In this document: in pieces, positions 7,447 to 16,378 of the stretch | Layout: each line of letters begins with the position of its first letter | How positions within the stretch are numbered: the first letter of the stretch is position 1 | DNA from: Collinsella sp. | GTDB taxonomy: Bacteria > Actinomycetota > Coriobacteriia > Coriobacteriales > Coriobacteriaceae | Direction: 5' to 3' | Assembly (NCBI GenBank): GCA_019414245.1 | Contig: DXMK01000007.1 | Coordinates: forward strand, 124,001-188,000 | Length of the DNA: 64,000 nt | The notes under the pieces: model-generated | What the model was told of the DNA's origin: nothing | The model's database searches: none | Seen by the model: the letters and a program-made list of their open reading frames with translations, nothing else | Translations under genes and position numbers: made by a program

Positions 7447-8871
7447 ATGATAGAGATCGCCGTCAACAACCTCGCGGCCGCAACAGGGGCCCGAACCGTG
7501 ACGGGAGAAGCCGATCGGGTATGCCGCGGGTGCGTTATCGACTCGCGCCAGGTCGAGGAAGGGACGATTTTCGTCGCCTTTCCCGGTGAAAACGTCGACG
7601 GCAATGATTTTGCTTCCCGTGCCGTCCAGTCGGGTGCCGGCGCCGTCGTGATGACGCGTGAGCCCGAGGCCGAGCTGGTCTCGCTGGCGCAGGACAGGGG
7701 CTGCGCCATCTTGCTGACCGATGATCCCGAGGAGTTTCTGCTGCGTTTGGCGCACACGTACCGTCTGGAGCTTGGCTGCCTGGTCGTTGGTATTACCGGT
7801 TCCATCGGCAAGACGACGACCAAGGACGTGCTCGCCGCTGTGCTCGCCAAGCGCTATCGTGTCTGGGCCACCAAGGGCAATTTCAATAACCTGATCGGCA
7901 TGCCACTCACGGTGCTTTCCGCTCCGGCCGATACCGAGGTCCTGGTGCTCGAGATGGGCATGAACCATTTCCACGAGATTGAGCGCCTGTCCCAGTCCGC
8001 CAATCCCAACCTTGCCATCGTGAGCAAGATCGGCACCTCTCACATCGGCATTTTGGGCAGCCGCGAGAACATCGCCCGCGCTAAGGCCGAGATTGTCCAG
8101 GGCATGTGCGCCGCCGGCGACTATTTGCCGCTGCTGGTTTTGGGCGGTGAGGACGACTTTACGCCGTTCATTCGCGATACGTTCGCCCAGCCTGCTGGTA
8201 TCGATGTGATGCTGGCCGGCGTCTCGGACGACGATGAGGTCCGTGCGCGCGACATTCGCGTTGATGACGAGGGCCGTCCGGTCTTTACGCTCGATTTTGG
8301 TCAGGGCGAGACAATCGATACCATGCTTGCTATCCCCGGCGTGCAGTCCGTCCCAAATGCCGTTAAGGCCGCCGCGGTTGCCTATCGCCTGGGCGTGACG
8401 CCCGAGCAGATCGATGCTGCCTTTAGAGGCCTCACGATCACCGGTCACCGCCAAGAGATCAAGCGCGCCAAGAGCGGTGCCCGCGTCATTGACGATTCCT
8501 ATAACGCCAGCGCCGAATCCATGGCTGCTGGTCTCGATCTACTGTGCTCGCTTTCGTGCAGGGGGTCTCGCATGGCGATCCTGGGCGAGATGGGCGAGAT
8601 GGGCGATGAGGCTCCTCGCATGCATGAGCTCGTGGGCGCTTATGCCGCCGCCAAGAAGCTCGACATGCTGGCGTGCGTGGGTGGTGAGCTGGCCCAGCTT
8701 ATGGCCGATGCCGCACGCATGATGGGCATGGACGAGGACCGCATCCAGGTGTTCTCCGATTATCAGCAGGTGCTCGACCGCATGGGCGGCGCGCTTGAAA
8801 AACATGATGTTGTACTGGTCAAGGGTTCCCGCTTTGTTGAGCTCGACCGCTTTGTGGAAGGTGTGTGCTAG
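7447..8871 (+). CDS. murF: UDP-N-acetylmuramoyl-tripeptide--D-alanyl-D-alanine ligase
   Basis: Adds the D-Ala-D-Ala dipeptide to UDP-MurNAc-tripeptide in the cytoplasm. It has 474 residues. The N-terminal UDP-binding domain is followed by the Mur ligase ATP loop GITGSIGKTTTK (about residues 115-126), the NEMGMN-like segment LEMGMNHFHEI and the DDSYNASAESM motif typical of MurF. A TACAAT -10-like box (7404-7409) and GGGGAG precede the ATG. The 127-base gap after ftsI is where murE would normally be, and nothing coding remains there. Confidence 0.96.
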   Translation: MIEIAVNNLAAATGARTVTGEADRVCRGCVIDSRQVEEGTIFVAFPGENVDGNDFASRAVQSGAGAVVMTREPEAELVSLAQDRGCAILLTDDPEEFLLRLAHTYRLELGCLVVGITGSIGKTTTKDVLAAVLAKRYRVWATKGNFNNLIGMPLTVLSAPADTEVLVLEMGMNHFHEIERLSQSANPNLAIVSKIGTSHIGILGSRENIARAKAEIVQGMCAAGDYLPLLVLGGEDDFTPFIRDTFAQPAGIDVMLAGVSDDDEVRARDIRVDDEGRPVFTLDFGQGETIDTMLAIPGVQSVPNAVKAAAVAYRLGVTPEQIDAAFRGLTITGHRQEIKRAKSGARVIDDSYNASAESMAAGLDLLCSLSCRGSRMAILGEMGEMGDEAPRMHELVGAYAAAKKLDMLACVGGELAQLMADAARMMGMDEDRIQVFSDYQQVLDRMGGALEKHDVVLVKGSRFVELDRFVEGVC

Positions 8872-8874
8872 CCC

Positions 8875-9894
8875 ATGTTCGGCAATCCCTCGTATCCAAC
8901 GTATCAGGCTTTTTTGGGGCTTGGCATCGCCGCAGCCATTGCGCTGCTGCTCATGCCGTGGTGGATCAAGCTGCTCAAGGTCGAGGGTATCGGCCAACAG
9001 GTTCGTGCCGACGGCCCCAAGCGTCATTTGGTTAAGCAGGGAACGCCCACCATGGGTGGCGTTGTCATCCTCGTCGCGATCTCGCTGACCTGCCTGCTGA
9101 TGGGCAAGCTCACCACCGAGCTCGTGCTCGTGCTGCTCGCCACGCTGGCGACCGGCGTGCTGGGTCTGATCGACGACCTGACCTCCGTTACGCATGGGCG
9201 CTCGCTCGGTCTGACGCCTCATGCCAAAATGATCGGCCTTACCATCATCTGCGTTACCTTTACGGTACTTGCCGTCAACTGGTGCGGCGTCGCCCCCGAG
9301 ATTCGTTTTCCCGGTGGGTTGACGATCGACCTTGGCGTGCTTTCGACCACCATCTGCGGCCTTTCGTTCCCGTGGCTCTACATTGTCTTTTGCTGGCTGA
9401 TGATCGCCGGTCTTTCTAATGCCGTGAACCTGACCGATGGCCTTGACGGTCTTGCTGGCGGCACCTCCATGATCGCCATGCTCGCCATGGCTGCGATGGC
9501 GTTTTTGCACGGAGACGTGAACCTGTCCATCTTCTGCACCGCGTGTGCCGGTGCCTGCTTGGGCTTTCTGTGGTTCAACTGCTATCCGGCGAGCATCTTT
9601 ATGGGCGATACCGGCTCGCTTGCCCTGGGCGCCGCGTTTGCCTGCACGTCCATCATGACCAACACCGAGGTCGTCTCCCTCATCATCGGCGGCCTGTTTA
9701 TCGTTGAGACCCTTTCGGTCATGATTCAGGTTGTCTACTTCCACTTTACGCACAAGCGCGTCTTCCTTATGGCGCCCATCCATCATCATTTCGAAAAGAA
9801 GGGCTGGGCCGAGACCAAGGTCGTCATCCGTTTTTGGATTATCGCTGCGGCCTTTGGTGCCGTTGGCCTTGCCTTGTTCTTCCAGTTGGGATAG
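8875..9894 (+). CDS. mraY: Phospho-N-acetylmuramoyl-pentapeptide transferase
   Basis: Integral membrane enzyme that moves phospho-MurNAc-pentapeptide onto undecaprenyl phosphate to make lipid I. It has 339 residues and about ten hydrophobic segments. Family motifs are present: GPKRHLVKQGTPTMGG, the Asp pair in GLIDDLTSV, NLTDGLDGLAGG, and the histidine cluster APIHHHFEKKGW. The start lies 3 bases after the murF stop. Confidence 0.96.
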   Translation: MFGNPSYPTYQAFLGLGIAAAIALLLMPWWIKLLKVEGIGQQVRADGPKRHLVKQGTPTMGGVVILVAISLTCLLMGKLTTELVLVLLATLATGVLGLIDDLTSVTHGRSLGLTPHAKMIGLTIICVTFTVLAVNWCGVAPEIRFPGGLTIDLGVLSTTICGLSFPWLYIVFCWLMIAGLSNAVNLTDGLDGLAGGTSMIAMLAMAAMAFLHGDVNLSIFCTACAGACLGFLWFNCYPASIFMGDTGSLALGAAFACTSIMTNTEVVSLIIGGLFIVETLSVMIQVVYFHFTHKRVFLMAPIHHHFEKKGWAETKVVIRFWIIAAAFGAVGLALFFQLG

Positions 9895-9903
9895 TGGTCT
9901 TTC

Positions 9904-11310
9904 ATGCCTCTTGCTGATGTCTTTAGCCTGCTCGTTTTGGGTCAGGGCAAATCCGGTCTCGATGTCGCCCGCTGGGCGCTGGCACATCCCGAGCGCGTAA
10001 GTGCCGTTACCGTGTATGGCGGCGGCACCTCTGAGCCCAATGACGCCACGCGTGCGCTCGAGGCTGCTGGTGCGTCGTTTGTCTATGGGACCGAACAGGT
10101 CGAGGGCGCCTATGACGTATGCGTGACGTGCCCGGGCATCTCGGAGTTCTCGGGCTTCTTTAAGGCCGGGCGCGAGCATGCCGCCCAGATTATGGGTGAG
10201 CCCGAGTTTGCCTATCGCCTGTCGCCCGATAACTGGATCGCCATCACGGGCACCAACGGCAAAACGACCACCACGTCGCTGACTGATTATCTGCTCAAGG
10301 CTGCCGGCGAGGCGAGCGTCGCTGTCGGCAACATCGGCGAGCCGCCGGTCAACGAGATTGACGGCCGAGCCCACAACGAGTGGTTTGTGGCTGAGCTCTC
10401 GAGCTATCAGATTGCTACGACCACCGAGCTCCACCCTCGCGTGGCGGTGCTGCTCAACATCACTCCCGACCACCTGGGCTGGCACAAGAGCCATAAGAAC
10501 TATGCGCTTGCCAAGATCAAACTGTTTGACAATATGGTCGATGACGATCTGGTGGTTGTCGACGTTGAGGATGCCGGCATCCATGAGTTCGATGAGTACA
10601 TCTATACGCCGGGTCGCCGCATCTGCAAGGTCGCTTTTGACGAGCCCGAGGGTGCAGACGCCGCCTTTGTGCGCGACGGCAAGATGGTCGTCCGCCTGAA
10701 GGGCGTCGAGACTCAGCTTGTCGCCACGTCCGAGCTCAAGATCTCGGGCCATCACAATGTTATCAATGCCCTGTGCGCTGCCACGGCTGTCCTGGCCGTC
10801 GGTGCCAATCCCGAGGGCATTTGCCGCGGTCTGGCCTCGTTCCAGCCGCTCGAGCACCGCGTGGAGCCGTGCGGCGAGATTGACGGAGTGCGCTACGTCA
10901 ACGATTCCAAGGCGACCAACACCGACGCGGTCGAGAAGGCGCTGACGGCATTTCCCGATGACAACGTGATCTTGCTGCTCGGCGGCCACGATAAGGGCAC
11001 GCCGCTCACGGACTTCGCGCGCGTCGTTATGGATAACGTGCGCTCGGTCGTCTGCTTTGGCGATGCGCGCGAGCGCTTTACCGCCGCTATGGACGAGGCC
11101 GATGTCGATGGCGATGTGGATATCGCCCAAGCGGATGACCTACGCGATGCCGTGGACGTTGCCCGTTCGCTGTCGAGCCGTGGCGACGTGATCTTACTTT
11201 CTCCTGCCTGCTCTTCGTTCGATGAGTTCTCGGGCTATGAGGAGCGCGGCCGCGTGTTTAAGGACTACGTGGCTCAGCTTGCCGCTGCAGCGAAATCGCA
11301 AATGGAATAG
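9904..11310 (+). CDS. murD: UDP-N-acetylmuramoylalanine--D-glutamate ligase
   Basis: Adds D-glutamate to UDP-MurNAc-L-Ala. It has 468 residues with the three Mur ligase domains. The N-terminal domain contains VLGQGKSGLDVARWAL, the ATP loop is ITGTNGKTTTTS, the central segment AELSSYQI matches MurD, and the C-terminal domain includes YVNDSKATNTDAVEKAL and LLLGGHDKG. These MurD-specific motifs separate it from the other Mur ligases. It begins 9 bases after mraY. Confidence 0.95.
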   Translation: MPLADVFSLLVLGQGKSGLDVARWALAHPERVSAVTVYGGGTSEPNDATRALEAAGASFVYGTEQVEGAYDVCVTCPGISEFSGFFKAGREHAAQIMGEPEFAYRLSPDNWIAITGTNGKTTTTSLTDYLLKAAGEASVAVGNIGEPPVNEIDGRAHNEWFVAELSSYQIATTTELHPRVAVLLNITPDHLGWHKSHKNYALAKIKLFDNMVDDDLVVVDVEDAGIHEFDEYIYTPGRRICKVAFDEPEGADAAFVRDGKMVVRLKGVETQLVATSELKISGHHNVINALCAATAVLAVGANPEGICRGLASFQPLEHRVEPCGEIDGVRYVNDSKATNTDAVEKALTAFPDDNVILLLGGHDKGTPLTDFARVVMDNVRSVVCFGDARERFTAAMDEADVDGDVDIAQADDLRDAVDVARSLSSRGDVILLSPACSSFDEFSGYEERGRVFKDYVAQLAAAAKSQME

Positions 11311-11319
11311 GGGTTGCCG

Positions 11320-12840
11320 GTGAGAGAGGAGAGCCCCCGACAAGGTATGAGGAGGCCCGACTCGGACCGTGCTTCCTCGCGGCGTAGCACACCGCGTTCC
11401 GGTCGCGGCGGGCAGTCGTTTAGCGAACGCTATATTGCCGGCGTTCCCGCCCGCATCATGCGCCCCCGTCTGATATTTATGGCCTGCCTGTTTACTTTGG
11501 TGTGCTTTGGTCTGCTGATGGTGTACTCGGCGTCTTCGGTCGAGGCGCTGCACGAGAATGGCTCGGCGACGTTTTTCCTGGGTCGACAGGCCGCGTTTGC
11601 CGTGGTTGGTGTTCTGGCGCTGATTGCCATCGTGCGCGTTTTGCCGGACAGCTGGTTTGGGGAGGATGTGCTTAGGATCTTCCTTATCGGCATGATAGGG
11701 CTACTGTTTCTGGTGTTCTTGGTGGGCAGCGGCAGCCGTGGCGCCACGCGCTGGCTCAACATCGCCGGTATTCAGTTCCAGCCTTCCGAGTTTTTAAAGC
11801 CATTTGCCATTGCGTATTCGGCCATCATGCTTGATCGCTTCTTTTCGCCCGGTGGCAACATCAACGAATTCCTTCGCAAGATGGGCATCTACCTGGGTAT
11901 TTCGCTCTTTCTGATCTTTATCCAGCCCGATTTCGGTACTGTCCTGATCATCCTGTTGACCCTCATGTGCATGGCGTTGTTTGCGGGTCTCGACCCCAGA
12001 TTTATCATCGGCGTGCTAATCTTCGGCATTCTCGTGATCGTGATTGCGCTTGTCGCAGAGCCGTACCGTATGGTGCGTATTCAGGTTGCCTTGAACCCTT
12101 GGGCCGACGAGTATGGTGACGGCTATCAGGCCACGCTTGCCATTATGGCCTTTGCCTCGGGCGGTCTGTTCGGCCGTGGCATCGGCAACTCAACCATGAA
12201 GTACTCGTATCTGCCCGAGGCGCACAATGACTACATCCTGGCCATCATTGGCGAGGAAGTCGGTTTTGTCGGAACCGTGCTGTTCTTCTTGGTGTTTGCG
12301 ATGCTGATCTACTCGGCGTTTCGCATTGCCGAGCAGGCGACCGATCGCCGGGGCGCGCTTATGGCGTCTGGCTCCGCGGTCATTCTCGCAGTGCAGTTTT
12401 TGATTAACGCGCTGGGCATCCTCAACGTGTTTCCCATGACGGGCAAACCGTTGCCGTTTATTAGCTACGGCGGTTCGTCGATTATTGTGTCGCTCATGCT
12501 TGCCGGGTTGATCCTGCGCGTTTCGTACGAGAGCGCCCGCCGCGATGAGTATGACCGCCGCCGCGAGAGCTTTGCCGTTATGGATGAGAGTACCGCCGGC
12601 GTGCCCCACGTGCGCGGCGAGCGATCTTCGCGTAACGGTTTTACCGTCCTGGATGGCTCTGCGACCGAGCCGGCAGCCCGCCCGCGTCAGCGAACGGCGC
12701 CGCAAGGTCGTCCTCAGCGCCCCAGCCCTCGCAACGCGGGCGGCGGATATAATCGAATCGATTTGAACTCGGACCCGTCGGCGCGTCTGCGTACCGACGA
12801 CCAGGGACCGCGTGTACGAAGGGACTACCATGACCGATAA
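11320..12840 (+). CDS. ftsW: Septal peptidoglycan glycosyltransferase (SEDS family)
   Basis: Polymerises lipid II at the septum with FtsI. About ten membrane segments lie at residues 45-415, with the SEDS motifs GSRGATRWLNIAGIQFQPSEF and the late FISYGGSS motif. I chose GTG 11320, 6 bases after AGGGGT; TTG 11314 and ATG 11347 are alternatives. The cytoplasmic C-terminal tail of about 100 residues is Arg/Pro-rich and holds two similar short motifs, FAVMDES and FTVLDGS. The 3' end overlaps murG by 11 bases, which suggests translational coupling. Confidence 0.93.
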   Translation: MREESPRQGMRRPDSDRASSRRSTPRSGRGGQSFSERYIAGVPARIMRPRLIFMACLFTLVCFGLLMVYSASSVEALHENGSATFFLGRQAAFAVVGVLALIAIVRVLPDSWFGEDVLRIFLIGMIGLLFLVFLVGSGSRGATRWLNIAGIQFQPSEFLKPFAIAYSAIMLDRFFSPGGNINEFLRKMGIYLGISLFLIFIQPDFGTVLIILLTLMCMALFAGLDPRFIIGVLIFGILVIVIALVAEPYRMVRIQVALNPWADEYGDGYQATLAIMAFASGGLFGRGIGNSTMKYSYLPEAHNDYILAIIGEEVGFVGTVLFFLVFAMLIYSAFRIAEQATDRRGALMASGSAVILAVQFLINALGILNVFPMTGKPLPFISYGGSSIIVSLMLAGLILRVSYESARRDEYDRRRESFAVMDESTAGVPHVRGERSSRNGFTVLDGSATEPAARPRQRTAPQGRPQRPSPRNAGGGYNRIDLNSDPSARLRTDDQGPRVRRDYHDR

Positions 12841-13945
12841 AATGACCGTTGCTATTGCAGCCGGCGGCACGGCCGGGCACATCAACCCCGCGCTCGCCTT
12901 GGCCGAAGAGCTGCGTGACCGTGGCCACCACGTTGTGTTCGTGGGCCAGTCGCGCAAGCTCGAGGGTCGTCTGGTCCCCGAGGCTGGGTTTGATTTTGTG
13001 CCCATTACGGTCACGGGCTTCGACCGCTCCCGTCCTTGGACGGCGCTGACCTCGCTGTGGCGTGTCAACAAAGCCAAGCGTGCGCTCGCCAGTCATTTCT
13101 CAAAGGTCGGCAAGCCCGATGCCGCCATTGGTTTTGGTGCCTATGTCGAGGTTCCGCTGCTGGGGTGGTGCAAGGGCGCGGGCGTTCCGTATCTGCTGCA
13201 TGAGCAGAACTCTGTTCCGGGCCTGGCCAACAAGATGATGAACTCCCACGCCGCCCGCGTGTGCATCTCGGTGCCGGCAGCGCGTTCGGTCTTTGAGCGC
13301 GAAGGTGACCCTGACCACGTGCTCATGACCGGCAACCCCGTACGTCGCTCGGTGATCGAGGGCGATCGCGCTCGCGGCCGCAAGGCACTTGGCGTTCCCG
13401 AGGACGCTACGCTGCTGCTCGTCTTTGGCGGTTCACTTGGCGCCCAGCACCTCAACGAGCGTGTGGCTTCGCTCAAAAACGAGCTGCTTTCGCGCAAGAA
13501 CCTCTATGTGTTGCATTCGACGGGTGCCGACGGCTTTGAGGAGACCGAGCGCGCTTTGGCGCTGACGCCCGAGGAGGCGAAGCGTTACCGCGTCCAGCCT
13601 TACATCGACAACATGGGCGATATGCTGGCTGCTGCCGATTTGGTGCTCTCGCGTTCGGGCGCATCGAGCGTGGCCGAGATCGCTGCACTCGCCGTGCCTT
13701 CGGTGCTCGTGCCGTACCCGCATGCGACGGCCGACCACCAAACCACCAATGCCCGTTATCTGGTCGACGCTGGGGCCGGCGTGCTCTGCGCCGATGCCGA
13801 TATCGACGGTTCTGCCTTTGCCGATGAACTGCTGCACCTGGTCGATGACGCGGCGGCGCGCGACGCCATGCGTCAGGCGGCGCGTGGTCTGGCTCAGGAT
13901 AGGGCCGCCGCTCTTCTGGCGGATGCGGTAGAGGGTTTGCGTTAG
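12830..13945 (+). CDS. murG: UDP-GlcNAc:undecaprenyl-PP-MurNAc-pentapeptide GlcNAc transferase
   Basis: Peripheral membrane GT28 glycosyltransferase that makes lipid II from lipid I. It has 371 residues. The N-terminal glycine loop AAGGTAGHINPALALAEEL, the central HEQNSVPGLANK, and the C-terminal UDP-GlcNAc-binding FGGSLGAQHLNE and SRSGASSVAEIAAL motifs are intact. ATG 12830 was chosen over GTG 12812 because GAAGGGA lies 6-7 bases upstream of it. Confidence 0.95.
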   Translation: MTDKMTVAIAAGGTAGHINPALALAEELRDRGHHVVFVGQSRKLEGRLVPEAGFDFVPITVTGFDRSRPWTALTSLWRVNKAKRALASHFSKVGKPDAAIGFGAYVEVPLLGWCKGAGVPYLLHEQNSVPGLANKMMNSHAARVCISVPAARSVFEREGDPDHVLMTGNPVRRSVIEGDRARGRKALGVPEDATLLLVFGGSLGAQHLNERVASLKNELLSRKNLYVLHSTGADGFEETERALALTPEEAKRYRVQPYIDNMGDMLAAADLVLSRSGASSVAEIAALAVPSVLVPYPHATADHQTTNARYLVDAGAGVLCADADIDGSAFADELLHLVDDAAARDAMRQAARGLAQDRAAALLADAVEGLR

Positions 13946-14042
13946 TTAGACGGGATATCGTCGGTCGCCCTCGCGCTGATGCGGTAGGTGCGGTACAGTT
14001 AACGGGTTACAGGCAGTGTTTACGCAAGGAGTACACGAGCAC

Positions 14043-15461
14043 ATGGCTGATTCCCAGACTGCAACCTCCGCGCCCGAGTTTAAGAGCGCCCACTTTATCG
14101 GTATCGGCGGCGCCGGCATGAGCGGCATCGCCCTCGTTCTGCACGAGCGCGGTTATGCCGTTACCGGCTCCGACCTTAAGACGTCACGTTATATCCGCCA
14201 GCTTACCCGCGCTGGTGTGAAGGTGCATGTGGGCCATGAGGCCGCCACGATCGACGAGGTCAAGCCCGACGTGGTTGTTGTCTCCACCGCTATTCCGGAG
14301 TCCAACCCTGAACTCGTGCGCGCTCGCGAGCTTGGTATTCCCGTGTGGCCCCGTGCCAAGATGCTCTCTGCTTTGGGCCACGGCTACACCACCGTCGCTG
14401 TTGCCGGCACGCATGGCAAGACCACCACGTCTTCGATGTGCGCCACCATGCTCGACCGCATGGGCCTGGATCCGAGCTTCTTGATCGGCGGCATCGTCGA
14501 GGGCTATGACACGAACGGCAAGAACGGCTCGGGCGACTACTTTGTCGCCGAGGCCGACGAGTCCGACAGCTCCTTCCTGTTCCTGAACCCCAACGTGGTC
14601 ATTGTGACCAACGTCGAGGCCGACCACCTCGATCACTACTCGGGTATCGAGGAGATCGAGGCAACTTTCGCCAAATTCATGAGCTTGGTGGGCGAGGACG
14701 GCACCGTCATCGTCTGCGGTGAGGACCCGCATCTGGTCGAGCTCGCCAAGTCGACGGGCCGTCACGTGCTTTCCTACGGCTTTGCCGAGAGCAACGACAT
14801 CGTCTGCATGCACCCGGATGTCAAGGGCATCCAGAGCGACTTTATCGTTCGCTTTGAGGACGGCACTGAGCACGCTGTGGAGATCAAGAGCAATCCCGGT
14901 CGCCACAACATGCTCAACGCCACGGCGGTGCTCACCGTCGCCCATGTCCTGGGCCTTGACATCGACGCCGCCGCCAAGGCGCTCTCGAGCTTTGAGGGCG
15001 TCCGCCGTCGCTTTACCCACGTGGGCGATATCGATGGCATCACCGTGGTCGATGATTACGGCCATCACCCCACCGAGATCAAGGCGACGCTTGCTGCTGC
15101 TTCGTCGCTGGGCTACAAGCACGTCGACGTCGTGTTCCAGCCGCACCGCTATTCGCGCCTGCAGGCCCTGTGCGACGACTTTGCCGATGCATTTGCCAAT
15201 GCCGATAAACTGCTGCTGATTGATGTGTTCTCGGCTGGCGAGATGCCCATTCCGGGTGTCACCTCTAAGATGCTCGCCGATACCGTGCGCGCCAAGCATC
15301 CTGGCAAGGAGGTCGTGTATTGCTCCAGCCGTCTTGAGCTCAATCAGGAGCTCGAGCAGATGGTGGGCGAGGGCGACCTGCTGCTCACCATGGGTGCCGG
15401 TGACGTTACGACCGTCGGCCCCGAGTTCATTGAGTATCTGACTGCCAAGAAAGACGCTTAA
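14043..15461 (+). CDS. murC: UDP-N-acetylmuramate--L-alanine ligase
   Basis: Adds L-alanine to UDP-MurNAc, the first peptide step of peptidoglycan synthesis. It has 472 residues from ATG 14043, which has CAAGGAG 11 bases upstream; the in-frame GTG 14016 has no such site. The N-terminal domain starts with HFIGIGGAGMSGIALVL, the ATP loop is VAGTHGKTTTSSM, and DDYGHHPTEIKATL is the MurC-specific motif. The 97-base gap after murG contains TACAGT, a weak -10 candidate. Confidence 0.95.
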   Translation: MADSQTATSAPEFKSAHFIGIGGAGMSGIALVLHERGYAVTGSDLKTSRYIRQLTRAGVKVHVGHEAATIDEVKPDVVVVSTAIPESNPELVRARELGIPVWPRAKMLSALGHGYTTVAVAGTHGKTTTSSMCATMLDRMGLDPSFLIGGIVEGYDTNGKNGSGDYFVAEADESDSSFLFLNPNVVIVTNVEADHLDHYSGIEEIEATFAKFMSLVGEDGTVIVCGEDPHLVELAKSTGRHVLSYGFAESNDIVCMHPDVKGIQSDFIVRFEDGTEHAVEIKSNPGRHNMLNATAVLTVAHVLGLDIDAAAKALSSFEGVRRRFTHVGDIDGITVVDDYGHHPTEIKATLAAASSLGYKHVDVVFQPHRYSRLQALCDDFADAFANADKLLLIDVFSAGEMPIPGVTSKMLADTVRAKHPGKEVVYCSSRLELNQELEQMVGEGDLLLTMGAGDVTTVGPEFIEYLTAKKDA

Positions 15462-15466
15462 GTCTA

Positions 15467-16378
15467 ATGGGTCTGTTTAACGCCGTCATGGCGCTCTCGG
15501 GCATGATCGACACGGATGTGATCGAGGACGAGCGCCTTGCGCGTCATACGAGCTATCGTATCGGCGGCAAGGCCGACCTCTTTGTGACGTGCCATAGCTA
15601 TCATGCCCTTCGCCGCGCCGTGGCGGTGCTCGATCGCGAGCAGGTGCCGTGGGTCATCATCGGCAAGGGCTCCAATCTGCTGGTTGCCGATGGCGGTTAT
15701 CGCGGTGCCGTCATTTCGCTCGGACGTGAGTTTCAGCGCACGGTTGTTGCCGATGACGGTTGTACGCTGACGGTCGGTGCGGGCGTGATGTTTGCGCGCC
15801 TGGTCAACGATGCCCTGTCGCGTAGCCTCTCGGGCCTTGAGTTTGCCGTTGGCATCCCTGGGTCGGTCGGCGGTGCGATATCTATGAATGCCGGCACACG
15901 GACCGAGTGGATTGGCTTGCTGGTTGAGGATGTCGTAACGTTTGACCCGGCATCCGGTATCAAGCATTATGCGGGGTCCGAGATCACTTGGGGCTACCGC
16001 GAATGTAGCCTTCCCCGCAATGAGATCATCCTCGAGTGCGTGCTCAAACTTAAACCGGCGCCCAAGGCCGACATTCGCGAGCGCATGGAGCGGTACCTGA
16101 CGAGGCGCAAGCGTACGCAGCCCATGGGTCGCGCATCCTGCGGGTCGGTCTTTCGCAACCCGCCCGATGCGAGTGTGGGCAAGCTTATCGAGGATTGTGG
16201 ATTAAAGGGTTTTTCGATTGGCGGCGCGGAAGTTTCGCCCGTTCACGCTAATTTTATCGTTAATAACGGAACTGCCTCGGCCGATGACGTTGCCGCGGTT
16301 ATCAGACATGTGCACGGAAAGGTGAGGGAGGCGTATGGCATCGAGCTCAGACCGGAAGTTAAATTCCTCGGCTTCTAG
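15467..16378 (+). CDS. murB: UDP-N-acetylenolpyruvoylglucosamine reductase
   Basis: FAD- and NADPH-dependent reductase that makes UDP-MurNAc. It has 303 residues. The FAD-binding domain includes HTSYRIGGKADLF and IIGKGSNLLVADGG. The catalytic serine lies in ASCGSVFRNP, placing it in the shorter type II MurB class common in Gram-positive bacteria. It starts 5 bases after murC and its 3' end overlaps ftsQ by 44 bases. Confidence 0.95.
   Translation: MGLFNAVMALSGMIDTDVIEDERLARHTSYRIGGKADLFVTCHSYHALRRAVAVLDREQVPWVIIGKGSNLLVADGGYRGAVISLGREFQRTVVADDGCTLTVGAGVMFARLVNDALSRSLSGLEFAVGIPGSVGGAISMNAGTRTEWIGLLVEDVVTFDPASGIKHYAGSEITWGYRECSLPRNEIILECVLKLKPAPKADIRERMERYLTRRKRTQPMGRASCGSVFRNPPDASVGKLIEDCGLKGFSIGGAEVSPVHANFIVNNGTASADDVAAVIRHVHGKVREAYGIELRPEVKFLGF

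Noticed and set aside
8539..11130. Very long minus-strand open frame (863 codons) across murF, mraY and murD
   Set aside because: It mirrors three certain genes on the plus strand. High GC at third codon positions keeps the antisense frame open; the product has repetitive low-complexity charge and no domain.
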